From assembly GCA_900766185.1 (NCBI GenBank), contig CAAFUL010000091.1, forward strand, positions 1 through 51,505: a stretch of 51,505 nt of DNA, written 5' to 3'. Below are positions 35,912 through 46,073 of this stretch, in pieces. The stretch is from an uncultured Johnsonella sp. GTDB taxonomy: Bacteria > Bacillota > Clostridia > Lachnospirales > Lachnospiraceae. The notes under the pieces are model-generated. The model did not search any database, was not told where the DNA came from, and saw only the letters and a list, made by a program, of their open reading frames with translations. The translations under genes and the position numbers were made by a program. The first letter of the stretch is position 1; the number at the start of each line of letters is the position of its first letter.

Positions 35912-37318
35912 ATGGGTGGAATATTCGGTGTAGCATCTAAGTCTGATTGCGTAATGGATCTTTTCTTCGGAGTTGATTATCATTCGCACTTAGGAACAAA
36001 ACGAGGCGGTATGGCAGTCAGTGATGGGGAAAGTTTTAGTAGAGCTATACATAATATAGAAAACTCACCATTTAGAACAAAGTTCGAACATGATGTAGAA
36101 GAGTTACATGGAAATCTGGGCATAGGCTGCATATCCGATGAGGATCCGCAGCCCTTGCTTATACAGTCACATTTGGGAAGTTTTGCAATCACAACCGTTG
36201 GCAAGATCTCCAACCAAAAGGAGATAATAGAAGAGCTTTATAAAAGCGGTCCCGTATACTTTTTAGAGCAAAGCGGAAGTCGTATCAATTCAACGGAAAT
36301 AACCGCAGTACTTATAAACCAAAAGCCTACATTTGAAGAGGGGATAGAATATGCTCAGGAAATGATAAAAGGCTCAATGAGTATTCTTATAATGACTCAT
36401 AAGGGTATATACGCTGCCAGAGACAGGTACGGAAGAACACCGATAACTCTTGGAGAAAAGCCGGGCTCTTACTGTGCAACCTTGGAAAGCCATGCTTTTT
36501 TAAACCTTGGATACAGGCGCTACAGAGAGCTTGGAGCCGGAGAGCTGGTATATATTGATGAAAAAGGGGTAACTACGCTTAGAAAACCGAGAGAAGAGAT
36601 GAAGATATGCTCATTTCTATGGGTGTACTACGGATATCCTACAGCAGTATATGAGGGTGTGAATGTAGAGCAAATGAGATATAATTGCGGTAAGCTTTTG
36701 GCAAGAAGGGATGATGTCGATGCGGATATAGTAGCCGGAGTTCCGGATTCGGGTACGGCACATGCCATAGGCTATGCCAACGAGTCGGGTATACCTTTTG
36801 CAAGACCCTTTATAAAATATACCCCTACATGGCCAAGATCCTTCACTCCTACACATCAGGCTCAAAGGAACTTGGTAGCACATATGAAGCTTATTCCTGT
36901 GGAATCACTTATATTTAATAAAGACTTGCTTTTGATAGATGATTCCATAGTCAGGGGGACTCAGCTTAGGGAAACCACCGATTTTTTATATAACAGCGGT
37001 GCAAAACATGTGCATGTAAGACCCGCCTGTCCGCCTATTATGTACGGATGTAAATACCTTAATTTTTCAAGGTCTAATTCCGATCTTGATTTGATAGCAA
37101 GAAGAATTATAAGAGACAGAGAAGGGGATTATGTAAGCCCTGAGATATTAAAGGACTATACTGATCCTGACAGTAAAAATTATAAAGAAATGGTGGAAGA
37201 GCTGAGGAAGATACAGCATTTTTCCACACTTAAGTTTAATCGTTTGGATGATCTTATAGAGTCTATAGGTTTACCGGAATGTAAACTTTGTACTTATTGT
37301 TGGAACGGAAAGGAGTAG
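35912..37318 (+). CDS. PurF-like amidophosphoribosyltransferase lacking the catalytic cysteine
   Basis: 468 residues. It has the whole PurF layout: an N-terminal glutaminase-type domain (DYHSHLGTKRGGMAV, CISDEDPQPLL) and a PRTase domain with the PRPP loop LLLIDDSIVRGTQ. Candidate Fe-S cysteines are CSFLWVYYGYP, ACPPIMYGC and CKLCTYCW. The key oddity is the start, MGGIFGV. True PurF begins MCG, and that Cys becomes the N-terminal nucleophile; here it is Gly (GGT). The enzyme therefore should not release ammonia from glutamine and may use free ammonia, another protein's glutaminase, or have another role. The ribosome site (AGAGAGG) and the absence of a longer frame make the start firm. Canonical PurF could be elsewhere in the genome. 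Confidence 0.85.
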   Translation: MGGIFGVASKSDCVMDLFFGVDYHSHLGTKRGGMAVSDGESFSRAIHNIENSPFRTKFEHDVEELHGNLGIGCISDEDPQPLLIQSHLGSFAITTVGKISNQKEIIEELYKSGPVYFLEQSGSRINSTEITAVLINQKPTFEEGIEYAQEMIKGSMSILIMTHKGIYAARDRYGRTPITLGEKPGSYCATLESHAFLNLGYRRYRELGAGELVYIDEKGVTTLRKPREEMKICSFLWVYYGYPTAVYEGVNVEQMRYNCGKLLARRDDVDADIVAGVPDSGTAHAIGYANESGIPFARPFIKYTPTWPRSFTPTHQAQRNLVAHMKLIPVESLIFNKDLLLIDDSIVRGTQLRETTDFLYNSGAKHVHVRPACPPIMYGCKYLNFSRSNSDLDLIARRIIRDREGDYVSPEILKDYTDPDSKNYKEMVEELRKIQHFSTLKFNRLDDLIESIGLPECKLCTYCWNGKE

Positions 37319-37325
37319 TTTAAGT

Positions 37326-38000
37326 ATGGCAGGCATAACAGGGGATTGGTTAGCAGCTCTAAAGCCGGAGTTTTCCAAAGATTATTACAAGAATTTATAT
37401 GAATTTGTTAAGGCGGAGTATGCTTCAAGAACCATATACCCTAAGGCGGATGATATATTTAATGCCTTGCATCTTACAACGCTTGAAAAAGTGAAGGTTG
37501 TGATACTTGGACAAGACCCGTATCATGGTGATAATCAGGCACACGGGCTTGCATTTTCAGTGCTTCCCAATGTGGAGATACCGCCCTCACTTCAAAATAT
37601 TTATAAGGAACTTCAAGATGATTTATCCCTTTATATACCAAATAACGGATTTTTGGTTAAATGGGCGACTCAAGGAGTGCTTTTGCTAAATACTGTACTT
37701 ACGGTAAGAGCACATGAGCCATATTCACATCAGGCTAAGGGTTGGGAGAGATTTACAGATGCTATAATAGAAGCTGTGAATAAAAGCCCTCAGCCGGTAG
37801 TCTTTATGCTTTGGGGAAGACCGGCACAGCTTAAGGCGGCTATGCTTGATAACCCTAAGCACTTGGTACTTAAGGCACCTCATCCAAGTCCCTTGTCTGC
37901 TTACAGAGGTTTTTTCGGTTGTAAGCATTTCAGTAAGGCAAATGACTTTTTAAAGTCTAACGGACTTGAGCCGATTGATTGGCAAATAGAAAATATATAG
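37326..38000 (+). CDS. ung: Uracil-DNA glycosylase
   Basis: A 224-residue family 1 UDG that removes uracil from DNA to start base excision repair. The catalytic Asp is in VVILGQDPYHGDNQAHGLAFSV. The uracil-binding and intercalation parts are seen as LLLNTVLTVRAHEPYSH and HPSPLSAYRGFFGCKHFSKAN. Length is typical. It starts seven bases after the PurF-like stop with AGGAG nearby. Confidence 0.97.
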   Translation: MAGITGDWLAALKPEFSKDYYKNLYEFVKAEYASRTIYPKADDIFNALHLTTLEKVKVVILGQDPYHGDNQAHGLAFSVLPNVEIPPSLQNIYKELQDDLSLYIPNNGFLVKWATQGVLLLNTVLTVRAHEPYSHQAKGWERFTDAIIEAVNKSPQPVVFMLWGRPAQLKAAMLDNPKHLVLKAPHPSPLSAYRGFFGCKHFSKANDFLKSNGLEPIDWQIENI

Positions 38001-38011
38001 CGGAGAATCAT

Positions 38012-38860
38012 ATGAGTATAGTTGAGTTTTTAAAAGTTATAGTACTTGGTATAGTAGAAGGATTCGCAGAGTGGCTTCCTATAAGCTCTACCGGGCATCT
38101 GGTTTTAATTGATGAACTTATACATTTGAATGTTACAGAGGAGTTTAAGGAAGTGTTTAATGTAGTCATACAGCTTGGAGCGATACTTGCTGTGGCTATA
38201 GTATATTTTAATAAATTAAATCCTTTCAGCGTGGAAAAGAATGAGTATCAAAACAGAACTACCCTTCTTTTGTGGGTCAAGATATTTATAGCCTGTCTTC
38301 CGGTAGGAATACTGGGTGTTTTACTGGATGACTGGATAGATAATCATTTATACAGCCCGCTGATCATAGCATTGACTTTGATAATCTACGGAGTTATTTT
38401 TATCGTAATAGAAAGTAAGGCATTTAAAAAAGATCCTATTATAAATAAAACTTCCAAGATAAACTATTATACCGCCTTGTATATAGGTATGTTTCAGGTA
38501 CTTTCATTAATACCGGGTACATCAAGATCGGGAGCTACCATAATAGGAGCCATGATACTCGGATGCAGCAGATCCGTAGCGGCGGAATTCTCCTTCTTTT
38601 TGGGACTTCCGATAATACTTGGAGCAAGTTTGCTTAAGATAGTTAAATATAGCGGAGCATATACGGGTGTAGAGCTTTTATACCTTTTGTTGGGAGTACT
38701 GGTTGCTTTCTTTGTATCGGCATATTCAGTGAATTTCTTGATAAACTGGGTTAAAAAACATGACTTTAAGCTGTTCGGATATTATAGAATAGTTTTAGGT
38801 ATCATAGTGTTGGTATGGTTTATGGTAAGCTCACTTATGAAGGTAACACCAACAGTATAA
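38012..38860 (+). CDS. uppP: Undecaprenyl-diphosphatase (BacA/UppP)
   Basis: A 282-residue polytopic membrane enzyme that recycles undecaprenyl pyrophosphate for cell wall synthesis. Loss or overproduction alters bacitracin sensitivity in this family. Seen: the first motif GFAEWLPISSTGHLVL with catalytic Glu and Ser, and the second motif PGTSRSGATIIGAMILG. About eight hydrophobic helices. ATG 38012 follows GCGGAG. An earlier TTG in frame would overlap the ung gene and is not needed. Confidence 0.95.
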   Translation: MSIVEFLKVIVLGIVEGFAEWLPISSTGHLVLIDELIHLNVTEEFKEVFNVVIQLGAILAVAIVYFNKLNPFSVEKNEYQNRTTLLLWVKIFIACLPVGILGVLLDDWIDNHLYSPLIIALTLIIYGVIFIVIESKAFKKDPIINKTSKINYYTALYIGMFQVLSLIPGTSRSGATIIGAMILGCSRSVAAEFSFFLGLPIILGASLLKIVKYSGAYTGVELLYLLLGVLVAFFVSAYSVNFLINWVKKHDFKLFGYYRIVLGIIVLVWFMVSSLMKVTPTV

Positions 38861-38945
38861 AAAGATTTATTTAAAAAAGGTCAAGATGTTAGGCAAGTTG
38901 TCCGAATCTTTGACCTTTATTAATTTGGATGGAGAGCAGTGTATA

Positions 38946-40361
38946 ATGAAAAAAGGTGAAGTTGCTGTAGGAAAAGTAACAAAAAGTATGTATCCCGACA
39001 AGGGAGTTATAGAAAGAGAAGATGGCTCTGTGCTTATAAAGCGTGCTATAGAAGGTCAAGTAGTTGAATATTTGATAAGCAAAAAAAGAAATGGAAGGGC
39101 TGAGGGAAGGATACTTAAAGTTATTGAAAAATCAGCACTTGAGGATGCTAAGGACTTTTGTCCTCACAGTAAGTGCGGAGGTTGCAGCTATCAAAGTATA
39201 TCCTATGATAATCAGATAAGCATAAAGGATAAACAAATCATAGAATTATTAAAAGATGCGGCTGATGAAGATTTTTTATGGGAGGGCATAATAAAAAGTC
39301 CAAGCGAGTTTAATTACAGAAATAAAATGGAGTTTTCTTTTGGAGATGAGGTAAAAGACGGTCCATTAAGTCTAGGTTTACATAAAAGAGCAAGTCATTA
39401 CGATGTGGTAAATACGCCAAACTGCAATATAGTTCATGAGGACTTCAATGTAATACAGGCATTTACAAGGGAGTTTTTTGCAAATCGTGATGTAAGTTAT
39501 TTTCATAAGCACAGCAGAACGGGATTTTTAAGACATCTTATTGTAAGAAGAAGTGCGGTATATGAGGAAATACTTATTAACATAGTTACTACAAGTGCCC
39601 TAAACACTAAAATAGAAGACAGGCAAGAAGTCGGTATACTTGATAAGGCGCTTACGGATCTGATAAATGACTGGTTGGATGGGCTGTTAAAATTTGAAGA
39701 AAGTAAATTAAGAGGTAAGATAGTCGGTGTTATTCATACCATAAATAACTCCTATGCGGATGCGGTCGTAAATCAGGAAAGTAAGATCTTATACGGAAGA
39801 GACTACATTTATGAGAACTTACTCGGACTTAAGTTTAAGATAAGCAGCTTTTCGTTTTTTCAAACCAACTCCAAAGGTGCGGAAGTTTTGTATAAGTCGG
39901 TCATAGACTATGTGGGAGATACCGAGGGGAAGTTTTTATATGATCTATACAGCGGTACGGGAACGATAGCCCAGCTTTTATCAAAGTATGCAAAGAAGGT
40001 ATATGCTATAGAGATAGTGGAGGAGGCAGTTAAGGCGGCTTGTGAAAATGCAAAATTAAATGCTATTGATAATTGTGTATTTATGTGCGGAGATGTCTTA
40101 AAGCTTGTGGATGAACTTGCCGGCAAGGTGGATATTATAGTCCTGGATCCTCCAAGAGACGGTATACATCCGAAGGCATTGCCTAAGATCATAGATTTTG
40201 GAGCTGAAAAAATAGTCTATGTGTCTTGCAAGCCCGGTTCTTTGGCAAGGGATCTAAGACTCTTGCAAGATGGCGGATATAGGATGAAAAAGGCGATAGG
40301 AGTTGATATGTTCCCGAATACTTCAGGGGTAGAGGTAGTGGCACTTTTGGAAAAACATTAA
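38946..40361 (+). CDS. 23S rRNA (uracil-5-)-methyltransferase, RlmD/TrmA family
   Basis: About 471 residues. A TRAM-like N-terminal domain (GEVAVGKVTKSMYPDKG) is followed by the iron-sulfur cysteines CPHSKCGGCSYQ plus a later Cys (CNIVHED), then a SAM methyltransferase core (DLYSGTGTIAQLLS), DPPRDGIHPKAL and the catalytic Cys in VYVSCKPGSLARDL. It makes m5U in rRNA at U1939 or U747 (RlmD/RlmCD type). Two starts are possible, ATG 38886 (AAAGG five bases before) and ATG 38946 (GGAGAG nine bases before); the second matches usual family N-termini better. It is the last gene before the terminator at 40375. Confidence 0.88.
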   Translation: MKKGEVAVGKVTKSMYPDKGVIEREDGSVLIKRAIEGQVVEYLISKKRNGRAEGRILKVIEKSALEDAKDFCPHSKCGGCSYQSISYDNQISIKDKQIIELLKDAADEDFLWEGIIKSPSEFNYRNKMEFSFGDEVKDGPLSLGLHKRASHYDVVNTPNCNIVHEDFNVIQAFTREFFANRDVSYFHKHSRTGFLRHLIVRRSAVYEEILINIVTTSALNTKIEDRQEVGILDKALTDLINDWLDGLLKFEESKLRGKIVGVIHTINNSYADAVVNQESKILYGRDYIYENLLGLKFKISSFSFFQTNSKGAEVLYKSVIDYVGDTEGKFLYDLYSGTGTIAQLLSKYAKKVYAIEIVEEAVKAACENAKLNAIDNCVFMCGDVLKLVDELAGKVDIIVLDPPRDGIHPKALPKIIDFGAEKIVYVSCKPGSLARDLRLLQDGGYRMKKAIGVDMFPNTSGVEVVALLEKH

Positions 40362-40374
40362 AAACTTATACTAC

Positions 40375-40422
40375 AAAACAGCTAAACTGTAAGATATACT
40401 ACAGTTTAGCTGTTTTTGTTTA
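40375..40422 (+). terminator. Strong intrinsic terminator after the tkt-purF-ung-uppP-rRNA methyltransferase run
   Basis: A perfect 17-bp stem: 40375-40391 (AAAACAGCTAAACTGTA) with 40400-40416 (TACAGTTTAGCTGTTTT), eight-base loop, then a T-rich tail. It isolates the housekeeping operon from the MMPL gene. Nothing else was seen in the 230-base gap up to 40591 except AT-rich sequence with a possible promoter. Confidence 0.92.
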
Positions 40423-40591
40423 TTGAATAAAAACCCTCTTGGAATTAGACTATTTTCTTCAGTAGAAAATATATTTTGTAAACAAATTAGAATAGATAAG
40501 GAAATATATGTAACTCGTAAACTGTTTAATAAATGACTGATTTACAAGGATTGTTATTAAACATCAGCAAAAAAAGAATAGAGAGGGTATA

Positions 40592-42904
40592 ATGTTTGAG
40601 AGAATATCGGAGTATATAGTAAACAAAAGAAAAGCCTTTATGGTATTTTTTATTTTGGCAGCAGTATTTTCAGTATTCAGCAGTTCATGGGTCAAGGTAA
40701 GCAATAAACTTTCGGACTACCTGCCGGAAAGTACCAAAACCAAGCAAGGACTTGATATTATGGATGAGAATTTTACCACCTTCGGTACTGCCAAGGTAAT
40801 GGTAAATAACATAGACTATGAAAAGGCTTTGGAGCTTAGTACTAAGCTTAAAGAAATAGCAGGTGTTTCAAGAGTTGACTTCTATGATAAGTCAGACTCT
40901 GATTGTGAAAATAAGAATATAGAGGACTATTATAAGGACTTTGCGGCACTGTATACCATAAGTTTTGAAGATGTGGAAGATTCAAAGCTTGTGCAGGAGG
41001 CTATAGTAAAGGTAAGGGAGGCGGTATCCACCTACGACAATGTTGTTTACACAACTATAGATAAAGACGATGCAAAATCCCTTAATGAAGATATGAAGGT
41101 CATAGGCGTACTTGTAGTGATTATAATTGTGGGAGTACTGATATTTACCTCACAGACCTATGCGGAAATACTTATATTTATGCTGACCTTTGCAGTGGCA
41201 ATACTGTTAAATGTAGGAACGAATTTTATATTCGGTCGCATATCCTTCGTAACCAAGGCGGTAGGAGTGGTGCTGCAATTGGCACTTGCCATAGACTATG
41301 CCATAATACTCTTTCACAGATTTATGGAAGAAAGACAAAATTTCAAGGCAAAGCACGCCTTGATTAACGCTTTGGCAAAGGCGATACCTGAGATATCTTC
41401 AAGCTCACTTACCACTATGGCAGGTATGGTGGCACTTATGACCATGCAGTTTAGAATAGGCAGGGATCTTGGGCAGGTACTACTTAAGTCAATTATTTTC
41501 AGCATGATAAGCGTCTTTTTATTTATGCCGGCACTTATTATGATGTTTGAAAAATGGATCAAAAAGAGTATGCATAAAAGCTTTGTGCCTAATATTGAAT
41601 TCCTTGGAAAAAAGATTTTAAGTGTAAGATTTATAATAGCCGGAATATTTACGGTACTGGTGATAGGCGGAATAGTGCTATCAGGAAAGACGGCTTATAT
41701 CTTTGATCCCAACTCTATAAAGTCGGATAAAAAGACGGAATATATAGCGGCGAAAGAGGAGATAGAAAGACATTTCGGAAGTTCAAATATTCTGGCAGTG
41801 GTAATACCCAAGGAGGATTACATAAAAGAAGCAAGACTTTTGGAGGAGATATCCAAGGTTGAGGGAGTAAAGTCCGTTACCGGACTTGCCAATATAGAGG
41901 TGGGAAATGAGGGCGAATATGTGCTTACAGACAGCCTAAAACCGAGAGAACTTGCCGAGATAGCGGATGTGGATATAGATCTGGTAAAACTTGTATACAG
42001 ATTTTATGCCCTTAAAAATGAGCAGTATGGAGCGTTTATCAACAGCATAGACAGTTATAAGGTTCCTATTATAAATATGGTGGACTTCCTCTATGAGCAG
42101 ATAGAAAACGGCGGTGTGGAGATAGACGAAGATATCACTGAAAATATAGAAGACATACATAAAAGTATTACGGATGCAAGAAAGCAGCTTGAAAGCGAGA
42201 AATATTCACGCTTTTTAGTGGTATGGGACAGGGAGCTTGAGGGCAAGGCTACATTTGCTGCTATAGATGAGGTAGAGGGTATAGCTAAAAACTATTATAA
42301 CGAAGTATATGTAGTAGGAGATTCATCAAGTAACTATGAGATAAGCAAGTCCTTTGGAACGGATAACCTTCGTATAAGTATAATCACAGCCCTGCTTGTA
42401 GGAATAATACTTCTTTTTACCTTCCAAAGTGCAGCACTGCCATTTATATTGGTACTTACCATACAGGGCAGTATATGGGTCAATTTCAGTCTGCCCTACC
42501 TTGCAAATGAGCCTATGTTTTTCCTAAGTTACCTTATAGTAAGCTCCATACAGATGGGAGCGACCATAGACTATGCTATAGTGATCACCGGCAGATACAT
42601 GGTACTCAGGGAAGAGTGTGAAAGCAAAAACAAGGCTATATCACGCACTCTCAACGAAGCCTTCCCTACCATAATAACCTCAGGTACGATAATGGCAGCC
42701 TCAGGTTTTGTAATAGGATTTTTAACATCCAATGCAACTATAGCTTCACTTGGAAAGACGCTGGGTATAGGAGTGCTTATTTCCATGATTTTAGTAATGT
42801 TTGTCTTACCTGTACTTTTGTACTTATTCGACTTTACTATAGATAAGACATCATTTTCAAAGAAAAACAATGAGGAGGAGAGCAGAAAAGAAGATGAAAA
42901 TTAA
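40592..42904 (+). CDS. MMPL/RND-family transporter
   Basis: 770 residues, about twelve transmembrane helices in the RND arrangement: helix 1 near residue 15, an extracytoplasmic loop, five helices, then the same pattern repeated. Motifs of the MMPL group are seen twice: LALAIDYAIILFHRFMEE with EISSSSLTTMAGMVALM, and MGATIDYAIVITGRYMVL with TIITSGTIMAASGFVIG. The paired Asp residues of the IDYAI motifs are the expected proton relay. Substrates in Gram-positives are often lipids, wall polymers or drugs; nothing here fixes it. The end overlaps the following large surface protein gene by 11 bases, so the two should be made together. Confidence 0.88.
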   Translation: MFERISEYIVNKRKAFMVFFILAAVFSVFSSSWVKVSNKLSDYLPESTKTKQGLDIMDENFTTFGTAKVMVNNIDYEKALELSTKLKEIAGVSRVDFYDKSDSDCENKNIEDYYKDFAALYTISFEDVEDSKLVQEAIVKVREAVSTYDNVVYTTIDKDDAKSLNEDMKVIGVLVVIIIVGVLIFTSQTYAEILIFMLTFAVAILLNVGTNFIFGRISFVTKAVGVVLQLALAIDYAIILFHRFMEERQNFKAKHALINALAKAIPEISSSSLTTMAGMVALMTMQFRIGRDLGQVLLKSIIFSMISVFLFMPALIMMFEKWIKKSMHKSFVPNIEFLGKKILSVRFIIAGIFTVLVIGGIVLSGKTAYIFDPNSIKSDKKTEYIAAKEEIERHFGSSNILAVVIPKEDYIKEARLLEEISKVEGVKSVTGLANIEVGNEGEYVLTDSLKPRELAEIADVDIDLVKLVYRFYALKNEQYGAFINSIDSYKVPIINMVDFLYEQIENGGVEIDEDITENIEDIHKSITDARKQLESEKYSRFLVVWDRELEGKATFAAIDEVEGIAKNYYNEVYVVGDSSSNYEISKSFGTDNLRISIITALLVGIILLFTFQSAALPFILVLTIQGSIWVNFSLPYLANEPMFFLSYLIVSSIQMGATIDYAIVITGRYMVLREECESKNKAISRTLNEAFPTIITSGTIMAASGFVIGFLTSNATIASLGKTLGIGVLISMILVMFVLPVLLYLFDFTIDKTSFSKKNNEEESRKEDEN

Positions 42905-45900
42905 TATAAAAAAGATAACGGCTTTAGCCCTCAGTATAAATATGATTTTACAGCCGCTTAGTATAGTAGCCTATGCGGAAAGTAAAGCTGTCTCAGGCAA
43001 AGAAGTGCCAAATGCACAGGAGGGCGTTATATATATAGACAGTGCAGCGGCACTTATAGAAATTTCAAAAAATGCCACAACGGAAGAATTTACCTTAGCC
43101 AAGAACTATGAGCTGAGTGCGGATATAGACTTATCAAATGAGGATTTCATGCCCATACCTATATTTTCGGGAACTCTTGACGGTAAGGGTTATACGATAA
43201 AGGGCTTAAGTATAAGTGAAAAAAGCACCGATGCCGGACTTATAGGACTTATAGGAGAGCAAGGTGTTGTAAAAAACCTTAACATAGAGGGCAATATATC
43301 TCCGGTAGGAAGTAAGATCACAGTCGGAGGTGTGGTCGGAACCAATAAGGGCATAATAAATGCAGTCAACTTTTCAGGAATATTAAAGGCCTACAAAACA
43401 GTAGGAGGAATAGCCGGAATCAATGATGATACCGGATTTATATTAAACTCTGCAAACTATGCCGATGTTGACGGAACAAAGCTTGTAGGAGGGATAGCCG
43501 GAATCAATAAAGGCACAATAGTATCCTGTGAGAACAGAGGAAGGATATTTGGAAGCAAGGAGGTGGTGCTGTCGGAAGAAAAGACTGCCACACTGCCGGA
43601 TATAAGTGTGGAAACGGTAACATCAGATAAGGAAAAGCCTGAGATAATGGGAGGAATAGCCGGAGTTTCCACAGGTTATATAAAGGCTTGCACAAATCTT
43701 GCAAAGGTCGGTTATGAGCATACAAGTTATAAAGTAGGGGGAATAGCCGGCGTTCAAAACGGTGTAATAGAAGACTGTATCAACCAGGGTATAGTATACG
43801 GAAGAAGGGATGTAGGAGGAATAGCAGGTATACTTGAGCCTTATATGGAGATTGCCTATGAGAGCGATACCTTGGATAAACTTAACAGACAGCTTGAGGT
43901 ACTTAATAAACTATCTGATGAATTTTCCACACAGCTTGATACTTCCGTTAATTTACTACAGGAAGACAGCGACAGCATATCCGAAAAACAAGATAAATTA
44001 AAGGAAAATTTTGATGACAGGCTTGATTACCACAAGCAGGAAGCCGATAATTTTGATGCCGGACTTGACGAAAAAAGAGAAGACTTGGACGGGGTTAATG
44101 AAAATATAGCAAGCAATGCCTCAGATGCTGCGGATAAGGTGGGAGACTTAAGAAACAGAGCCGATTATTCGGATATTATAAAAAAAGACAACAGTAAACT
44201 GCAAAATACCATAGCTGCAATAAAAAATATTTCAACAATAACTGAAAGAATGAAGTCCTCACTTGAAAATAAAAGAGGCAAGCTCGACAGTATAGAAAAA
44301 GACTTCTCCTATCTTAGCGGCGATATAGATGAATTATACAAGCAGTCCAAGGACTTGATTGACTATCTGGATAATGAAAAAGGTGACTTTGGAGATGATC
44401 TGTCCGAGAGCAGAAAAACAATAAACAGTGACGGCGAGGCGCTGAAAGCAGAAATAGATAAGGCTAAGGAAGATTTAAGAACAAGCAGCCAAAGCATGAA
44501 GACAGATATAGATAATATAAGGTCGGAGCTTGACAATATAAGAGGGGTAATAGAAGAGGGTGAGGAGAAGCTGAAAGCTAAGATAGAAGATAAGACCTTT
44601 TATTATGATATTTCAGCCAAAAGTGACAGGGATTTCGAAAAAGCCAAGCTTGTAAATTCTGTAAATAAGGCTGAAGTTATAGGGGACTTTAATGTAGCGG
44701 GTATAGTGGGAAGAATAGGTATAGACCTGAAAGAAACCGTAAATGACAATATAAATCTTTCAGACAGAATCAATAAAAGCGGAGAACTCTCACTTAATTT
44801 CAGCAACAATATTTATGCAAGAGTTATCAACAATGTTAATGAAGCTGATATAAAGGCAAAGAATGATTATGTAGCCGGAATAGTGGCAAAGGCTGATTAC
44901 GGTGCTATAACCGGAAATCAAAACTATGGAAATATAAGTTCTGAAAACGGCTCCTACGCCGGAGGTATAGCAGGCTACAGTACCAATATACTGAGCGACT
45001 CCTACAGTCTTGCAAGTGTAAGTGCTCTAAATTATGTGGGAGGCATAGCCGGAAGTGCAAAGGAACTTAATAATAATACCGTAATGGCAGAGCTTGTAAG
45101 TAAAGAAGATGCTAAAAAGGGAAGTGTGGCAGGTGAGCTTATAGAAGAAGGAAGTGCCACAGCCAACAGATATGTAGACTACGGTGTAGGAGCAATTAAC
45201 AACATAAGCTTTGAGAAAGAGGCAAATACCGTAAGCTACGAAGAACTTTTGGCACAGGAGCAAACTCCCGAAAGGTTTAAGTATTTGGAAGTTAAGTATG
45301 TTGTAGGAGATGAGCTTGTAAAAAGCGTAAGGGTAAATTATAAGGGGTCTATAGATCCGGCAAAGATTCCGCAGCCGCCTAAAAAGGAGGGCTACAACAC
45401 CTATTGGGAAGAAAGCGGCAAAGCACAAATAACAACAAACACCACAATACATTTGGTGGAAGCTCTTTGGAACAAGGATATAGTAAGTGTTGAAAGTTTG
45501 GGAGATAAGCCCCTGCTTTTAGCAAATTCCTATTTTTATAACGGAACATCCGTAGAAGTAAAAGAACTTGCCTTATCAGCCGAAGATAAAAACTTTTCTA
45601 AAAATGCGATAAAAAAATACGAGTATAACATAATACCGGGCAGCAACGGTTCCTACATAGAGCTTAGAATACTGAGTGAAGATAAGAATACCAATACAGT
45701 GGCAGTAAAAACAGAAGAAGGAATAAAGGTAACAGAAAGCGAGCGAATCGGCTCTTACCTAAGTTTTAAGGTCAACAAATCAAAAGGAGAGTTTGTACTG
45801 CTAAAAGATAAGGGAGTGAGTAAGGAAAGAGTAGGAATTATAATTGCAGCAGTTTTGGGCTTGGCTTTGGCTTGCTGGCTGTATATAAAAAAGAAAAAGA

Positions 45901-45908
45901 AGGATTAG
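42894..45908 (+). CDS. Giant surface protein with GLUG-type repeats, coiled coil and C-terminal anchor
   Basis: About 1004 residues. A signal peptide (INIKKITALALSINMILQ..., ending near AYAES) is followed by repeated Gly-Gly-Ile-Ala-Gly units of GLUG type (VGGVVGTNKG, VGGIAGINDD, MGGIAGVSTG, VGGIAGVQNG) to about residue 330. A long charged coiled coil follows (about 335-590), then a second repeat set (VAGIVAKADYG, AGGIAGYST, VGGIAGSAK), a small beta domain, and one transmembrane helix with a KKKKKD tail. AGGAGG lies before ATG 42894, which overlaps the MMPL stop. It looks like an envelope-spanning partner of the RND pump, comparable in idea to YhgE/Pip coiled-coil partners, but the fold is different. 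Function unknown. Confidence 0.75.
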   Translation: MKINIKKITALALSINMILQPLSIVAYAESKAVSGKEVPNAQEGVIYIDSAAALIEISKNATTEEFTLAKNYELSADIDLSNEDFMPIPIFSGTLDGKGYTIKGLSISEKSTDAGLIGLIGEQGVVKNLNIEGNISPVGSKITVGGVVGTNKGIINAVNFSGILKAYKTVGGIAGINDDTGFILNSANYADVDGTKLVGGIAGINKGTIVSCENRGRIFGSKEVVLSEEKTATLPDISVETVTSDKEKPEIMGGIAGVSTGYIKACTNLAKVGYEHTSYKVGGIAGVQNGVIEDCINQGIVYGRRDVGGIAGILEPYMEIAYESDTLDKLNRQLEVLNKLSDEFSTQLDTSVNLLQEDSDSISEKQDKLKENFDDRLDYHKQEADNFDAGLDEKREDLDGVNENIASNASDAADKVGDLRNRADYSDIIKKDNSKLQNTIAAIKNISTITERMKSSLENKRGKLDSIEKDFSYLSGDIDELYKQSKDLIDYLDNEKGDFGDDLSESRKTINSDGEALKAEIDKAKEDLRTSSQSMKTDIDNIRSELDNIRGVIEEGEEKLKAKIEDKTFYYDISAKSDRDFEKAKLVNSVNKAEVIGDFNVAGIVGRIGIDLKETVNDNINLSDRINKSGELSLNFSNNIYARVINNVNEADIKAKNDYVAGIVAKADYGAITGNQNYGNISSENGSYAGGIAGYSTNILSDSYSLASVSALNYVGGIAGSAKELNNNTVMAELVSKEDAKKGSVAGELIEEGSATANRYVDYGVGAINNISFEKEANTVSYEELLAQEQTPERFKYLEVKYVVGDELVKSVRVNYKGSIDPAKIPQPPKKEGYNTYWEESGKAQITTNTTIHLVEALWNKDIVSVESLGDKPLLLANSYFYNGTSVEVKELALSAEDKNFSKNAIKKYEYNIIPGSNGSYIELRILSEDKNTNTVAVKTEEGIKVTESERIGSYLSFKVNKSKGEFVLLKDKGVSKERVGIIIAAVLGLALACWLYIKKKKKD

Positions 45909-46073
45909 TAACGTAAGCAATCATTATATTGAGGCGAATATAATCAAAAAATTATAGAAGAGATAGAAAACAGCCAAAGTAAGCCTATAAACAGATAATA
46001 AGGCTTGCACTAATAAAGCTTGGAATGTTAGAATTAGATTGTAACAAAAAGTTTTAACATTTCGGAGGTGATT

